Positions 5,889 to 6,798 of a DNA stretch of 6,798 nucleotides are shown one piece after another. The notes under the pieces were generated by a model that saw only the letters and a program-made list of their open reading frames with translations, did not search any database and was not told the origin of the DNA. The stretch covers positions 1-6,798 of the forward strand of contig JBOHSA010000016.1 of NCBI GenBank assembly GCA_050732995.1, written 5' to 3'. The position numbers and the translations under genes are program-made. The stretch's first letter is position 1. The number at the start of each line of letters is the position of its first letter. The DNA is from JBOHSA01 sp050732995 (lineage in GTDB: Bacteria; Gemmatimonadota; Gemmatimonadetes; Gemmatimonadales; GWC2-71-9).

Positions 5889-6798
5889 ATGAGCCACGGA
5901 GACCGCAGACGGAACGACCCGGCAGACGTCCCCCCGCACGGAACGACGTCTGCGGAAGAACCCGGAGCGGTGGTCGAGGGCAGGGAGTACACGTGTCCCA
6001 TGCACCCGGAGGTGGTCCGCGCCGGCCCCGGCGCCTGTCCGATCTGCGGTATGGCGCTCGAGCCGCGCCTGGCGACCGCGGACGAGGAGGGCCCGGAGCT
6101 GGCGGACATGACCCGTCGCTTCCGGGTCGCGACGGCGCTCACCGTTCCCCTCGCGGTGCTTGCGATGGCCGGTGCGCTGCCCGGCCGACTGCTCGAGCGG
6201 TTCGCCTCCGACCGGGTGCTGGCCTGGATCGAGTTGCTTCTCGCCAGCCCGGTCGTGCTGTGGGCCGGCTGGCCCATCTTTCAGCGCGGCTGGACATCCA
6301 TCGTCACCCGCCGGCTGAACATGTTCACGCTCATCGCCATCGGGGTGGGCACGGCCTATGGCTACAGCGTCATCGCCGCCCTATTTCCCTCCCTGTTCCC
6401 CGCGTCCTTCCGCGGCCCGGGCGGGAAGGTGGCGACCTACTTCGAAGTGGCCGGGATAATCATGGCCCTGGTACTGCTCGGCCAGGTGCTGGAACTCCGC
6501 GCCCGGAGCCGGACGAGCAGCGCCATCCGAGCCCTGCTCGGTCTCGCCCCCAAGGTGGCGCGCGTGCTCCGCGACGACGGCACGGAGGAGGACAATCCCT
6601 TGGAGCAGGTGCGGCCGGGGGACAAGCTGCGCGTGCGGCCAGGAGAGCGGGTGCCGGTGGACGGCGTCGTCCTGGAGGGCGCGAGCGCGGTGGACGAGTC
6701 GATGATCACCGGAGAGCCGGTCCCGGTCGAAAAGCACGCCGGCGACCGGGTGACCGGAGGTACGGTGAACGGCACCGGCGCGCTGGTCATGCAGGCCG
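5889..6798 (+). CDS. P1B-type heavy-metal (Cu/Ag) transporting ATPase, N-terminal part (partial)
   Basis: The first 303 codons are present and the gene runs off the window. ATG 5889 has GGGGAG at 5875-5880, 8 nt upstream. Residues 34-59 form a heavy-metal-binding module, YTCPMHPEVV...CPICGMALEP (Cys36, Met38, His39, Cys50, Cys53, Met55), as found in SilP-like and many copper ATPases. No HMA domain with GMTCxxC is seen before it. Membrane helices follow at about 79-95, 110-128 and 143-165, the last containing LNMFTLIAIGVGTAYGYS, and another near 180-200 (YFEVAGIIMALVLLGQVLE). The actuator domain follows, with VRPGERVPVDG and the dephosphorylation motif DESMITGEPVPVEK, where TGE is residues 274-276. 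The TM CPC/CPH motif and the DKTGT phosphorylation site lie beyond the window, so CopA-type (CPC) and CopB-type (CPH) cannot be separated. Operon context points to Cu(I)/Ag(I) export. Confidence 0.95.
   Translation, partial: MSHGDRRRNDPADVPPHGTTSAEEPGAVVEGREYTCPMHPEVVRAGPGACPICGMALEPRLATADEEGPELADMTRRFRVATALTVPLAVLAMAGALPGRLLERFASDRVLAWIELLLASPVVLWAGWPIFQRGWTSIVTRRLNMFTLIAIGVGTAYGYSVIAALFPSLFPASFRGPGGKVATYFEVAGIIMALVLLGQVLELRARSRTSSAIRALLGLAPKVARVLRDDGTEEDNPLEQVRPGDKLRVRPGERVPVDGVVLEGASAVDESMITGEPVPVEKHAGDRVTGGTVNGTGALVMQA

Noticed and set aside
5710..5892. A plus-strand open frame starting at GTG 5710, overlapping the TGA (GTGA) and reaching the ATPase start
   Set aside because: It could look like a coupled next gene, but the product is low-complexity Arg/Ala/Pro/Asp with no recognisable motif. 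The other frame over the same bases encodes the conserved family C-terminus.

Overview
The window is one head-to-tail, plus-strand operon for copper/silver export in a high-GC bacterium. The coding sequence is strongly G/C at third positions and good GGAGG-type ribosome binding sites precede most genes. A lipoprotein adaptor, an outer-membrane channel and a periplasmic-type RND pump show a Gram-negative (diderm) cell envelope. The composition and gene mix would suit Gemmatimonadota, Acidobacteriota or a deltaproteobacterial relative, but nothing seen here fixes the phylum.

Layout: the C-terminal end of a TolC/CusC-type outer-membrane factor (1-185); a CusB-like adaptor lipoprotein (182-1348); a full-length CusA-like heavy-metal RND pump (1345-4491); a very methionine-rich small lipoprotein (GTG start at 4488, to 4931); a short exported methionine-rich protein with a Spy/CpxP-like motif (4936-5304); a membrane-anchored PCYCGC/CYCXC-family protein (5324-5860); and the first 303 codons of a P1B-type heavy-metal ATPase with an N-terminal YTCPMHP...CPICGM metal-binding module (5889 to the window end). 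The first three junctions overlap by 4 bases (ATGA, ATGA, GTGA) and the later gaps are 4, 19 and 28 bases, so the genes are almost certainly co-transcribed. No promoter, terminator, RNA gene, insertion sequence or CRISPR array was found, and no stretch over 30 bases lacks a gene.

The main discovery is in the PCYCGC/CYCXC gene. Its frame contains a TGA at 5711-5713, but the same frame continues for 48 more sense codons with the family's expected C-terminal half (TICQDVA...LNEIQQFLDRKYE). The TGA falls exactly where relatives have the first Cys of a CxxC pair, giving UxxC. A GC-rich hairpin whose five-base loop starts 22 nt after the TGA has a G as its second loop base, as expected of a bacterial SECIS element. 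I therefore annotate a selenoprotein of 178 residues with Sec at 130, rather than a 129-residue truncated protein. An ordinary gene caller would stop at 5713.

Working model: the ATPase moves Cu(I)/Ag(I) from cytoplasm to periplasm. Met-rich periplasmic proteins (lipoprotein and Spy-like), standing where CusF is found in enterobacteria, bind and buffer the metal. The CusCBA complex then expels it across the outer membrane. The selenoprotein sits at the membrane with its Cys/Sec cluster probably facing the periplasm and may bind the metal or do thiol/selenol redox chemistry. That last role is inference.
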